From: Deltaproteobacteria bacterium
Lineage (GTDB): Bacteria; Lernaellota; Lernaellaia; JACKCT01
Reading direction: 5' to 3'
Assembly (NCBI GenBank): GCA_020845895.1
Contig: JADLEX010000065.1
Coordinates: 1 to 37,941, forward strand
DNA: 37,941 nt
This document shows, one piece after another, positions 25,370 through 33,538 of this stretch. A program made the translations under genes and the position numbers. The notes under the pieces were generated by a model. The model worked only from the letters and a program-made list of their open reading frames with translations, was not told the origin of the DNA and did not search any database. The number at the start of each line of letters is the position of its first letter. The stretch's first letter is position 1.

Positions 25370-25936
25370 ATGATCATCACCGCGACGCGAATCCGGGCGG
25401 GAAACATCATCGACATGAACGGCGATCCCTGCCGGGTGATGGCCGTGCAGCACGTGGTCACCGGGCGCGGCTCGGGCGGCGTGCAGACCAAGATGCGCAA
25501 CCTGCGCACGGGAACGCAGTTCGAGCAGCGGTTCCGCTCGTCCGAAACCGTGAGCGAGGTCGAGCTCGATCATCACGAGATGGAGTTTCTCTACCGGGAC
25601 GACTCCGGTTTTCATTTCATGAACACGCAAAGCTACGAGCAGATCAGCCTGACCGAAGAGGTGCTGGGCGAGACCGCGAAGTGGCTTCAGGAAAACCTGC
25701 GCATCGCGATGCTGTTTTACAACGAGCAGGTGGTGGGCGCTTCGCCGCCAAAGACCATGGTACTGCGTGTCGAGGAAACGAAACCGCGAATGAAGGGCGC
25801 CACGCAGACCGCCATGCCCAAACCCGCGAAGCTCGAGAACGGTGTCACCGTCGCGGTGCCCGAGTTCGTCGAGGCGGGCGACCTGATCCGGGTGGACACG
25901 ATCGAGGAGGCCTACGTCGAACGCGTGAAGGAATAG
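25370..25936 (+). CDS. efp: Elongation factor P, variant loop (TGRG)
   Basis: A 188-residue three-domain EF-P, which enters the ribosomal E site to help form peptide bonds at polyproline stretches. The KOW-like domain I is followed by YRDDSGFHFMNTQSYEQI and the C-terminal OB domain with KGATQT and the VxVPEFVEAGDLIRVDT signature. The tip loop of domain I reads HVVTGRGSGGVQTK, aligning without gaps to E. coli FVKPGKGQAFARVK, so Arg33 replaces the lysine that EpmA modifies. Arg at this place is also found in EF-Ps rhamnosylated by EarP (SGRN loop), though the rest of the loop differs. GGGAG gives the ribosome site. A short CGATC/GATCG hairpin precedes it. Confidence 0.94.
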   Translation: MIITATRIRAGNIIDMNGDPCRVMAVQHVVTGRGSGGVQTKMRNLRTGTQFEQRFRSSETVSEVELDHHEMEFLYRDDSGFHFMNTQSYEQISLTEEVLGETAKWLQENLRIAMLFYNEQVVGASPPKTMVLRVEETKPRMKGATQTAMPKPAKLENGVTVAVPEFVEAGDLIRVDTIEEAYVERVKE

Positions 25937-26170
25937 GCTCGTCCGGCCCAACCGGCTCGTTCGCTCTCATGCGTTCGGACGTTTGTGCCGATAGATTGCC
26001 GATCCTGCGCGCGGGGAAACGGGCGGGGCGCTTGCGTGCCCGGTCCGGTCCCGTGTTAGGATGTAGCGCGCGGAAAAGGGGATCGGCGTGGATCGCCCCC
26101 GGCACGAAAGGCCGGCGGCGGTCTGACAGGACCCCGGGACGAGAGAACCCGTTCAAAAGGAACGCCGGAA

Positions 26171-27667
26171 TTGGCTGCCGAGAAAAACTTCGCCCTTGAA
26201 CGCTATTTGCAGATCATCTGGTATCGCAAATGGCTGCTCGTGGTGCCGATCGTCACGATGGTGCTCGTCACGGGCGTCGGCAGCCTGTTTCTGACGAATA
26301 TCTACCGCTCGTACACCCTGATCCTCGTCGAGCCGCAGCAGGTGCCGCAGGAGTTCGTGACGTCCTCCGTCAGCATGTCGGTGGAAAAGCACATGAACAC
26401 CATCCGGCAGCAGCTTCTGTCGCGGTCGATCCTCGAACGCGTCATCAACGAATACAAGCTCTACCCCGATCTGGTCGCGCGCAACGTGCCGATGGAAGAG
26501 ATCCTCGAACTGATGCGCGCGAACATCGAGCTGCGCGTCGAGGGCAAGGACGCGTTCACGCTCTATTTCCAGGGTCCCGATCCGCACTTGGTCATGCAGG
26601 TGACCAACAAAATGGCGAGCCTGTTCATCGACAGCACCATGGCGACCCGCGAGCAGCAGGCGGGGGAGACCGTCGATTTCCTCGAAACGCAGGGCAAGGA
26701 ACTCAAGGCGACCCTCGACAATCTCGACCAGCAGATCCGCGCCTTCAAGCAGCAGCACATCGGCGAATTGCCCGAGCAGATGGAAGCCAACCTGCGCACG
26801 ATCGAACGGCTCCAGATGCAATTGCAGGTGAACTCCGATTCGCTGCGCAGCGCGCAGGACCGCCGCACGCTCATCTCGGCCCAGCTCGCCGAAATGCGCC
26901 AGAAGAGCGTGATCTCCGGCAAGGGTGGAGAGGTCGTCGGGGCGGATGTGCAGCTCGAGCAGCTTCGTGCCGAGCTCGCCAATCTCCAGCTTAAGTACAC
27001 CGACGAGCATCCCGACGTCATCAAGCTCAAGAGCCGCATCGCCACCCTGGAGAGGCGGCTCTCTGAACCGGTCGAGGACGGCGGCGGCGGCGCGGTCACC
27101 AGCAGCCTCGAAATGAGCCTGCGCGGCGCGGATCTCGAAATCCAGCGCGTCGGCGCGGAGCGCGCGAGCCTGCAGGGTCAGGTGGCGCTCTACCAAAAGC
27201 GCGTCGAGGGCGCGCCGCAGGTCGAGCAGGATCTGCAGGTGCTGACCCGCGATTACGAAAACACGCAGACCGCCTATCAGGACATTCAGAAGAAGCTCAC
27301 CGAGGCCAAGCGCTCAGCCGACATGGAGTCGAAGCAGAAGGGCCAGCAGTTCCGGGTCATCGACCCGGCCCAGCAGCCCAAAACTCCCTACAAGCCCAAC
27401 CGACTGTACATCGCCATCGTCGGGTTCGCCCTCGGCACGCTGATCGGCATGGGCGCGGTGTTTCTGGCCGAGCATTTCGACGACAGCTTCAAGGACCCCG
27501 AGGAGATGGAGGACGCGCTGGGCATGACCGTGCTCACGGCGGTCCCTCTCATCGACACGCAGGAGGACCTCGAGCGCCGGGCGCGGACGATGCAGGCGGC
27601 GATTGTCGTCGGCATCGTGCTGGCGGCGGGCCTCGTCGTCGTCGCGGTCGTGAAGTTCATCGTTTAG
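26171..27667 (+). CDS. Wzz/GNVR-type polysaccharide chain length determinant, XrtA/PEP-CTERM-locus type
   Basis: A 498-residue inner-membrane co-polymerase. A first membrane helix (about 21-42) leads into a Wzz domain containing VEPQQVPQEFVTSSVS, close to the family of chain-length determinants linked to exosortase (PEP-CTERM) loci. Long coiled coils (about 155-380) follow, then a PxxP-type segment (QPKTPYKPNR), a second helix (about 405-427), and unusually a third C-terminal helix (about 474-496). No tyrosine-kinase domain is fused. The start is TTG at 26171 with AAAGGAAC seven bases upstream. A putative extended -10 (TGTTAGGAT, 26054-26062) lies upstream in a 234-base gap. No exosortase or Wzx/Wzy gene is visible in the window. 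Confidence 0.85.
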   Translation: MAAEKNFALERYLQIIWYRKWLLVVPIVTMVLVTGVGSLFLTNIYRSYTLILVEPQQVPQEFVTSSVSMSVEKHMNTIRQQLLSRSILERVINEYKLYPDLVARNVPMEEILELMRANIELRVEGKDAFTLYFQGPDPHLVMQVTNKMASLFIDSTMATREQQAGETVDFLETQGKELKATLDNLDQQIRAFKQQHIGELPEQMEANLRTIERLQMQLQVNSDSLRSAQDRRTLISAQLAEMRQKSVISGKGGEVVGADVQLEQLRAELANLQLKYTDEHPDVIKLKSRIATLERRLSEPVEDGGGGAVTSSLEMSLRGADLEIQRVGAERASLQGQVALYQKRVEGAPQVEQDLQVLTRDYENTQTAYQDIQKKLTEAKRSADMESKQKGQQFRVIDPAQQPKTPYKPNRLYIAIVGFALGTLIGMGAVFLAEHFDDSFKDPEEMEDALGMTVLTAVPLIDTQEDLERRARTMQAAIVVGIVLAAGLVVVAVVKFIV

Positions 27668-27812
27668 GCCGCGCGCGCGGGCGAAGAACCGACCGTCCCC
27701 CCGATTCCGCAGGATCAACCCCCGGAAGACCATTCGACGAAGATGTGTCCGCGCTTGCCGAATCGGGCGTCGAATGCGTCGAGAGTGCTGGGTTGTGGAG
27801 GCGCCGGGCGTG

Positions 27813-27818
27813 TATACT
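27813..27818 (+). promoter_or_regulatory. -10 element of the Asp/Cys-rich secreted protein gene
   Basis: TATACT at 27813-27818, preceded by TG, is a near-consensus extended -10, 40 bases before the start codon. No good -35 is found at the usual distance. Confidence 0.45.
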
Positions 27819-27857
27819 CCCGAGAGTGCGGTCGAAAGAGACGCGAAGGAGCGAATG

Positions 27858-28790
27858 ATGACGAGTCGGAAAGTGATCTTGGCGACGATGATCGCGGCAT
27901 GCGCCGTGCTTTCGGTGGCGTCCACTCCCACGCACGCGGGTTTCATCGATTTCGAGAGCGGCGCCGACGGCCTGATCATTTACAGCCAGATCCCGGGCTT
28001 GGAGTTCACCAATACCGCGGGTTTCGACTGGCTCTACGGCGATTGGCGCACGAACACCTACAACGGCGCCTATCCGAACTGGGCCGTGGACGACATCTAT
28101 CCGTTCGAGACGCAGTACTATTCCAACGGCAACTTCTTCGCCTGGCTCGGCACCGATCAGGGGAACGGCAAGGTCACCTTCACGCAGTCCTACGCCACCT
28201 ACTTCGAACTGGGTTATTCGGTGAGTTCCGGCATCACCCTCACGGCCTACGACGAGTTCGGCGGCGTGCTCGATCAGGCTGTCGGCGTGACCAACAACCT
28301 GGGAACCGGAGTGATGGACACGCTTCGCGTCGAAGCGCCGGGCATGGCCCACGTGATCATTTCGGGTACGGGCAACCAGTGGCTCATCGACGACGTCTCG
28401 ACCGACGCGATCCAGGAATGCCTGATCGACGACAACTGTGACGACCACGACTTTTGCACCGGCGTCGAGACGTGCGTGAACTACCAATGCGTCGAGGGCG
28501 AGCCGGTGGTGTGCGAAGACGACGGCCTTTTCTGCAACGGCGAAGAGACGTGTTCGAATGTGTCGGAGTCCTGCGAGCATGCGGGCAATCCGTGTCCCGA
28601 GGGCGAAAGCTGCGACGAGGATGCCGACACCTGCGTTGGCGACGACTGGATGCCCGACGACGATGACGATGACGCCGACGACGATACATCCGAGGACCTC
28701 GTGAAAAACCCCGGCGCCGAGGAGAAGGACGACGAGGCCGGATGGCCCGAGGGCAAGATCACCGGTGGCTGCTGCGGTTGCGGCGATTGA
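27858..28790 (+). CDS. Secreted Asp- and Cys-rich protein
   Basis: A 310-residue exported protein. The signal peptide ends near THA-G (residue 27). Residues about 28-183 form a beta-rich, lectin-like domain beginning FIDFESGADG. Residues 188-259 hold some twelve cysteines in DxxFCTGVETC and GLFCNGEETC units, a disulfide-rich repeat common in secreted proteins of Myxococcota-like bacteria. An aspartate run (about 261-280) follows, and the protein ends GGCCGCGD, so with free cysteines but no membrane helix. Two adjacent ATGs exist; the second (27858) has AAGGAG at the better distance of six bases. The Asp run may bind calcium. Function unknown. Confidence 0.8.
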   Translation: MTSRKVILATMIAACAVLSVASTPTHAGFIDFESGADGLIIYSQIPGLEFTNTAGFDWLYGDWRTNTYNGAYPNWAVDDIYPFETQYYSNGNFFAWLGTDQGNGKVTFTQSYATYFELGYSVSSGITLTAYDEFGGVLDQAVGVTNNLGTGVMDTLRVEAPGMAHVIISGTGNQWLIDDVSTDAIQECLIDDNCDDHDFCTGVETCVNYQCVEGEPVVCEDDGLFCNGEETCSNVSESCEHAGNPCPEGESCDEDADTCVGDDWMPDDDDDDADDDTSEDLVKNPGAEEKDDEAGWPEGKITGGCCGCGD

Positions 28791-28839
28791 CCATGCTTGG
28801 GCGATGCCTACTCATGTGCGCTCGCCGAGACGGAAGATA

Positions 28840-28868
28840 TTGAATTTTTAGAAGCGACATGTCATGAT
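28840..28868 (+). promoter_or_regulatory. Promoter upstream of the small hypothetical gene
   Basis: TTGAAT (28840-28845) and CATGAT (28863-28868) are 17 bases apart in an AT-richer stretch, 42 bases before the start codon at 28911. Confidence 0.45.
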
Positions 28869-28910
28869 GGCGATGTAACGCTCGTCGGGGGACGAGCCGG
28901 GGAGTGCGCC

Positions 28911-29180
28911 ATGAAGATCGACGCCCATCCAATTTCGGGAGAACGGGTCAAGGCTCAGGCCAAACCCGCCGCCGCCAAGCGCGATCGGTCCGAGCCGTCC
29001 GCGCCCACGCGTACCGACTCCGTGGAGCTTTCGGACTCGGCCAAGTCCGCGGATGCGCCCCTCGCGTCGATCGATGACGCGCTCGCCCTTGTCGAATCAC
29101 TCGGGCCGTTGCCTGCGGACGCGGAGAGCGTCCACGCCGCCACGGGCGCGGATCACACCTGGGAGCTCATGCGGGTCTAG
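28911..29180 (+). CDS. Small hypothetical protein, weakly FlgM-like
   Basis: An 89-residue, hydrophilic, probably disordered cytoplasmic protein. The ATG at 28911 has GGGGAG six bases upstream. The middle DSVELSDSAK resembles the linker motif of FlgM anti-sigma factors and other small flagellar proteins, but the FlgM C-terminal helices that hold sigma-28 are not recognisable, and no flagellar gene is near. The C-terminus reads ADHTWELMRV. It is convergent with the ankyrin gene, 18 bases apart. The function is not established. Confidence 0.6.
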   Translation: MKIDAHPISGERVKAQAKPAAAKRDRSEPSAPTRTDSVELSDSAKSADAPLASIDDALALVESLGPLPADAESVHAATGADHTWELMRV

Positions 29181-29198
29181 TGGTTTAGGCCGCAGGCC

Positions 29199-30656
29199 TC
29201 AGTTTGTCCCGGTATCTCCGGCATCGCCGCCGGATGAATCCTTCGAATCGTCCTTCTTTTCCTCGGATTCGCCCTGCTCGTCCTCGGGCGGCGGGACATC
29301 CTGCACGTCGCCGAAATCCACCATCACCGGGTTGATGAGACTTCCGATCTCGCCATCGTCGCCCTCCGGCGGCGCGGGTGTTGGTGACGGGGTCGGTTCC
29401 GCCGCGGGAGCGTCCGTCGGCGCGGACGAGGCGTCGACCGGGGGCGTTTCGGCGGGCGCGGGATCGGGCACGAGACCTTCCATCAGATGGACGTTCTCGG
29501 GATTCGTCCCCGCCGCGGGTGCGGCTGGGCCTGCAGGCGCCCCGGGGGCCGCGGCCGGTGCTTCGGGCTCCTTCGGCGCTTTTTCCGGCTTGCTCAGGAA
29601 CACGCGGATGTCCTGAATCAGATCGGCCCGGTCCTCGCCCTCCGCGTATTGGAGCGGCGTGCGTCCGTGGATGTCCGAGAGCCCCGGGTTCGCACCGGCC
29701 TGCATGAGCAGTTCCACCGCGCGCACGTTGCGATGGTTCGTGAAGAAATGCAGGGCGGTCATGCTGGTGTCGATCGTCTGTTTGTTGGGGTCGGCGCCCG
29801 CCGCCAGCAGGAGTCTCGCGGTGGCCCGGTCGTTGCGGAACGCCGCTAGCAGCAGCGGCGTCATGCCGGTCTTGCTGTTCACCGCGTTCACGTCCGCCCC
29901 GGCCTCGATGAGCGGCACCACCGAAGCGATCTGCGTCTTGTCGGTCGCGACGTGTAGCGGCGAGGTGCCGTCGAGGGCGGGAGAATTCGGGTCCGCGCCC
30001 GCCGCGATCAGCGCCTTGATGGCCGCGTCCTTGCCCGACGCCGCCGCGCGATGGATCGGCAGGAAGCCGGCCTTGTCGGGGATTTTCAGATCGGCTCCGG
30101 CCTTCAGGAGAATGCCGATCACGTCCGCCCGTCCCTCCGCGGCGGCCATGCAGATCGGCGTTTCGCCCGTGCTGTCTTGTTTGTTCACGTCGGGAGTGTA
30201 GAGCAACAGGATCTCGACGAGGTTCGGGACGCCTTTTTCGGCGGCGTAGTGCAGGACCGTGTGGCCCTCGTTGTCGGCGAGGTTCACGTCCGCGCCCCCT
30301 TGCAGCAGGGCTTGGAGCGCGCCGCCGCGCCCGTGCCGCGCGGCCAGCATCAGTGCCGTGTAGCCGTGGTCGCGGTCGGGCAGGTTCACGCTCGCCTTGG
30401 CCTGCACCAGAAACATCACGCAGTTCGTGTAACCCCAGCGAGCCGACAGGTGCAGGGCGGATTGGCCCTCGTCATTCAGTTCATCGATGTTCTTGAAGTC
30501 CTTCTTGCGCAGAAGGTCGGCGAGCAGCGTCACGTCGCCGCGCTCGGCGGCACTGTGGATCGTCACGCGCTGGTTGTAGTCCCACTGGGCGGCCGCCGGA
30601 CCGCCGAGCATCGCCGCGGCAAACACCGCGATCAGCCATAACAAAATCTTTCGCAT
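29199..30656 (-). CDS. Exported ankyrin-repeat protein with Pro/Ala- and acid-rich tail
   Basis: A 485-residue protein. A signal peptide (MRKILLWLIAVFAAAMLGGP, cleavage near AAA-Q at 23) is followed by about ten ankyrin repeats from residue 28 to 355; units such as GxTPLxxAAxxGxxxxVxxLLxAGADxN are clear (TPICMAAAEGRADVIGILL, SPLHVATDK, TPLLLAAFRND). Residues 356-485 form a low-complexity tail rich in Pro, Ala, Glu and Asp with no membrane anchor. The protein should be periplasmic or secreted and act through protein binding. The ribosome site of the ATG at 30656 is poor. It is divergent from the ATPase/TPR module (83-base gap), so shared regulation is possible but not shown. Confidence 0.87.
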   Translation of the reverse strand: MRKILLWLIAVFAAAMLGGPAAAQWDYNQRVTIHSAAERGDVTLLADLLRKKDFKNIDELNDEGQSALHLSARWGYTNCVMFLVQAKASVNLPDRDHGYTALMLAARHGRGGALQALLQGGADVNLADNEGHTVLHYAAEKGVPNLVEILLLYTPDVNKQDSTGETPICMAAAEGRADVIGILLKAGADLKIPDKAGFLPIHRAAASGKDAAIKALIAAGADPNSPALDGTSPLHVATDKTQIASVVPLIEAGADVNAVNSKTGMTPLLLAAFRNDRATARLLLAAGADPNKQTIDTSMTALHFFTNHRNVRAVELLMQAGANPGLSDIHGRTPLQYAEGEDRADLIQDIRVFLSKPEKAPKEPEAPAAAPGAPAGPAAPAAGTNPENVHLMEGLVPDPAPAETPPVDASSAPTDAPAAEPTPSPTPAPPEGDDGEIGSLINPVMVDFGDVQDVPPPEDEQGESEEKKDDSKDSSGGDAGDTGTN

Positions 30657-30739
30657 CGAAGCGTGCAGCTTTCCCGCCCCTGAAAAAACGGCGCGACCGT
30701 ACCAAAACGCCGCCGCGCACGCAATGCGAGAGGTCAGCC

Positions 30740-32194
30740 TTGATTTTTCGGCGACCGGGGCCTATCAATCGATCGAGTTTCCAACCCGGAGCCGCGCACG
30801 TGATCGAGGACCGCATCCCGCTTTTCATCAGGGACTGCAACCCTTACGAGACCATCGACCCGACGGACCGTCGTTGGGTCGATCTCGACAAGAACGGCGT
30901 TCGCGGAGATATCTCGTCCACGGACGAACTGCTGGCGAAGGTCCTCGAAGCCGACAAGGCGGGCGAAAACGCCTCCATTCTGTTCTCCGGTTTCAGCGGG
31001 GGCGGAAAGAGCACCATCCTGCGTCAGGTGCGCAACCGGCTCATCGAGGAGAAATTCGATGTCCTCCTGATCGACAGCGAAGACTTCTTCAGCCTCGACA
31101 TGCCCGTCGAGACCTACGAGGTCCTCCTGACGATTGCCGGAGCCCTCGACGAGCGCATTGAGTGGCCCGATAAGGAAAAGCAGGGCTGGTGGAGCCGCTG
31201 GGCGAATTTCCTGACCTCGAATGTCGTCGTCGCCAACGTCAAGTTCAACGTCCCGCTCGTCGGAGAATTTCAGGGCGAAATCAAAAAGAATCCCGAATGG
31301 CGAGAAGCGCTTCAGGAGATGATCGAGCGGCAGCAGAAACAACGCCCCATCGTTGAGCTGTGTCGCGGATTCATTTCGGAAGCCATCGCGGCATGGCGCG
31401 ATCAACACCGCGGTCGACGCGGTCTCGCCATCATCTTCGACAGCCTCGAGAAACTTCGCGGGTCCGAGGCATCGAAAATCCGAAAGAGCATTGTGAACGT
31501 CTTCCACCGTTTCGGACCCGATCTCAACCTCCCCTGCCACACGATCTATTCGATTCCTCCCTGGCTTCGGTTCACGAAGACGTGGAACACGATTAACGGA
31601 CGATTCAGCGCGTTCGTTCAGCTTTCCATGATCATGGTTTCAAAAAAAGAGCAGAATCGAGAAGCTCTCGAGAAGGGCATGGGCCGAATCCGCGCGCTGA
31701 TCGAGACCCGCGTCCCCATTCGCGACATCTGGGGCGACATGGCGCATCGCCATCTCGACGATCTCGCCGCGACGTGCGGTGGATATCCGCGCGACGCTCT
31801 CCTGCTCATCCGTAACGTGCTCTCCGACTGGCGATCGGTCATCTACCCGGATCTGGCGCCGGAGCCGCGCCTCGCGAGGATCTTCGACCGCGCGTTCGCC
31901 CAGCTTTGCGAGCAGTACGACACGTCGCTCTGGAAGCCGGACGGGGAGATGCTGAGCGCCATCGAGGACTCGTTCGACGTTCCGCTCGGCGACGAGCCGG
32001 GTGTGACGGGCGAAAGCGAGGACAGCCTCGACGACCGGCGCATCGCGCGCCTCGCGGAACTCTTCGACAACCATTTCGTCATCTGTTACCGAAATGGCGG
32101 CGGGTCCTGGTGCGACGTGCACCCGATCCTGCGAAAGCGCTCGGACCGCTATCAGCGGATCAAGGCCGAACTGCGCGCGCGTCATGGCGGATGA
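30740..32194 (+). CDS. P-loop ATPase of a two-gene STAND-like module
   Basis: A 484-residue cytoplasmic NTPase. Walker A GFSGGGKST is at 84-92 and Walker B LAIIFDSLEKL at 229-239, where hydrophobic strand, Asp234 and Glu237 match AAA/STAND-type ATPases. SIPPWLRF and the HRHLDDLAATCGGYPRDALLLIRNVL helix set recall the sensor and winged-helix regions of Orc/STAND-like proteins. The C-terminal residues 400-484 form an added domain. No effector domain is attached. The TTG start (30740) has GAGAGG six bases upstream; a GTG at 30800 (GGAG upstream) would give 464 residues and removes a poorly conserved-looking N-terminus. The next gene overlaps by 11 bases. I recognise the fold class but no named family. 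Confidence 0.78.
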   Translation: MIFRRPGPINRSSFQPGAAHVIEDRIPLFIRDCNPYETIDPTDRRWVDLDKNGVRGDISSTDELLAKVLEADKAGENASILFSGFSGGGKSTILRQVRNRLIEEKFDVLLIDSEDFFSLDMPVETYEVLLTIAGALDERIEWPDKEKQGWWSRWANFLTSNVVVANVKFNVPLVGEFQGEIKKNPEWREALQEMIERQQKQRPIVELCRGFISEAIAAWRDQHRGRRGLAIIFDSLEKLRGSEASKIRKSIVNVFHRFGPDLNLPCHTIYSIPPWLRFTKTWNTINGRFSAFVQLSMIMVSKKEQNREALEKGMGRIRALIETRVPIRDIWGDMAHRHLDDLAATCGGYPRDALLLIRNVLSDWRSVIYPDLAPEPRLARIFDRAFAQLCEQYDTSLWKPDGEMLSAIEDSFDVPLGDEPGVTGESEDSLDDRRIARLAELFDNHFVICYRNGGGSWCDVHPILRKRSDRYQRIKAELRARHGG

Positions 32195-33476
32195 GCGCGC
32201 CGGCGTCGATCTGGGCCCGGCCGGAGAGGAAAACTGGGCTTCGCTGAAGTCCGCGCTGGAAGCCGAATCGGGGTTCGATCTCTTCTTCGTCATCTCCGAC
32301 AACCGGTTCGCGCGCGACGAGATTCGCCGCCGCGTGCGCGAAACCGCGAAACCACCGCTCATCGAGCGGATCTACGAACCACCGTCGGGGATATCACGAA
32401 TCGCGGGCGATCTGGTCGAAATCGCCGAAACGCTCGGCGACCGACACGCGATCTGGGTCGAGGGCCGCGGCCCGGGGCCCGAGATCGATGCCGCATGGAG
32501 GAAAGGGCTCGCGCGGCTCAATGAGCGGCGAAACACCGTCATCCGCAAATGCCCGCACGCGGTCCTGATCGCCGGGGACCGTGACTTCTACGCTCTCGTG
32601 TCGCGCCGCGCGCCCGACTTTTTTTCTGTGCGCTCGCGGGTGGACTTCTTTCCCGATCCGCCCATCGATCCGGCGATCCGGGAGACGCGGCCTTCATTCG
32701 GTTACGCTCCCCTCGCCCACGATTTGCAGCCACCATCATACTATCTCGAATTGGCGGCGGGTCTTGCAAACAACGAACGTACGGCCGACCTGGAGCTACA
32801 CGCCAAGATGCTCTTTCAGGCCGCCAGAAGCCACGAAATGCACGGTGACTGGGACGAGGCGCTCCGGGTGCTTCGCAACGACGTTCTCCCCACATTCGAG
32901 CGCCTGGGCGACGTGCGCGAGCGCGCGGTGACGATGGGCAAGATCGCGAACATCATGCAAAGTCGTGGCGAGCTCGACGAGGCCCTGCGCACTCTACGCG
33001 AGGACGTACTCCCCGCCTTCGAGCGCCTCGGCGACGTGCGCTCGCGCGCGGTGACGACGGGCAAGATCGCGGACATCCTGCAAAGCCGCGGCGAGCTCGA
33101 CGAAGCCCTGTGCATCCGCCGCGAGGAAGAGCTCCCCGTTTACGAGCGCCTCGGCGACGTGCGCTCGCGCGCGGTGACGACGGGCAAGATCGCGGACATC
33201 ATGCAAAGAAAAGGACTACATGACGACGCGATCGCGATGCGACGTGAAGAATGCAAGACTTATGAACAACTCCGGGATGCGGTCAGCCACGCGCAGTGTC
33301 AGTTCGAAATCGCGACGAATATGGCGGAGAGAGGCCGCGCGGAGGCTGCGAAGGAGGTTCTCGAACTCGCGTTGTCGGCTTATGCGGCGTTCAAGCGGCT
33401 GGGGCTGAAGGAATGGGTTGAAGGAATCGGTGGGGTTCTGAAGGAGATGGGTGTTCCACTCGACCAGATCGAGTGA
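32184..33476 (+). CDS. STAND-like domain plus TPR protein, partner of the ATPase
   Basis: A 430-residue soluble protein overlapping the ATPase gene by 11 bases. Residues about 18-155 look like an inactive P-loop-like domain: FDLFFVISDN strand, HAIWVEGRG, then GLARLNERRNTVIRK, PHAVLIAG and RRAPDFFSVRS (143-151). The combination LNxRRx plus hydrophobic strand plus APDFxSxRS is common in STAND-type TPR proteins of bacterial signalling and conflict systems; here it has no Walker motifs. Residues about 205-420 are TPR-like repeats, three of which are nearly identical with a period of 41 residues. There is little ribosome-site sequence before ATG 32184, so translation is probably coupled. Role: sensor or adaptor for the ATPase, by inference. 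Confidence 0.78.
   Translation: MADERAGVDLGPAGEENWASLKSALEAESGFDLFFVISDNRFARDEIRRRVRETAKPPLIERIYEPPSGISRIAGDLVEIAETLGDRHAIWVEGRGPGPEIDAAWRKGLARLNERRNTVIRKCPHAVLIAGDRDFYALVSRRAPDFFSVRSRVDFFPDPPIDPAIRETRPSFGYAPLAHDLQPPSYYLELAAGLANNERTADLELHAKMLFQAARSHEMHGDWDEALRVLRNDVLPTFERLGDVRERAVTMGKIANIMQSRGELDEALRTLREDVLPAFERLGDVRSRAVTTGKIADILQSRGELDEALCIRREEELPVYERLGDVRSRAVTTGKIADIMQRKGLHDDAIAMRREECKTYEQLRDAVSHAQCQFEIATNMAERGRAEAAKEVLELALSAYAAFKRLGLKEWVEGIGGVLKEMGVPLDQIE
32901..33212 (+). repeat. 123-bp tandem repeats inside the TPR gene
   Basis: In-frame units begin CGCCTSGGCGACGTGCGC at 32901, 33024 and 33147, a constant period of 123 bases (41 codons). The first 60-odd bases of units two and three differ at one base. 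Such identity in a coding repeat points to recent duplication or gene conversion. Confidence 0.8.
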
Positions 33477-33490
33477 GTCATAAAGGCACA

Positions 33491-33512
33491 GCACAGCCGG
33501 GGGCGGCTGTGC
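33491..33512. terminator. Bidirectional hairpin between TPR gene and gyrA
   Basis: A perfect 9-bp stem GCACAGCCG / CGGCTGTGC with a GGGG loop sits in the 62-base gap between two convergent genes. There is no T-run on either side, so it may work with Rho or as a barrier to 3' exonuclease. Confidence 0.5.
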
Positions 33513-33538
33513 CGCATGACGGAACCGGTTCGACCCAC

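Noticed and set aside
28911-29180. Calling the small protein FlgM
   Set aside because: Only the short VELSDSAK segment resembles FlgM; the sigma-binding helices and flagellar neighbours are absent.
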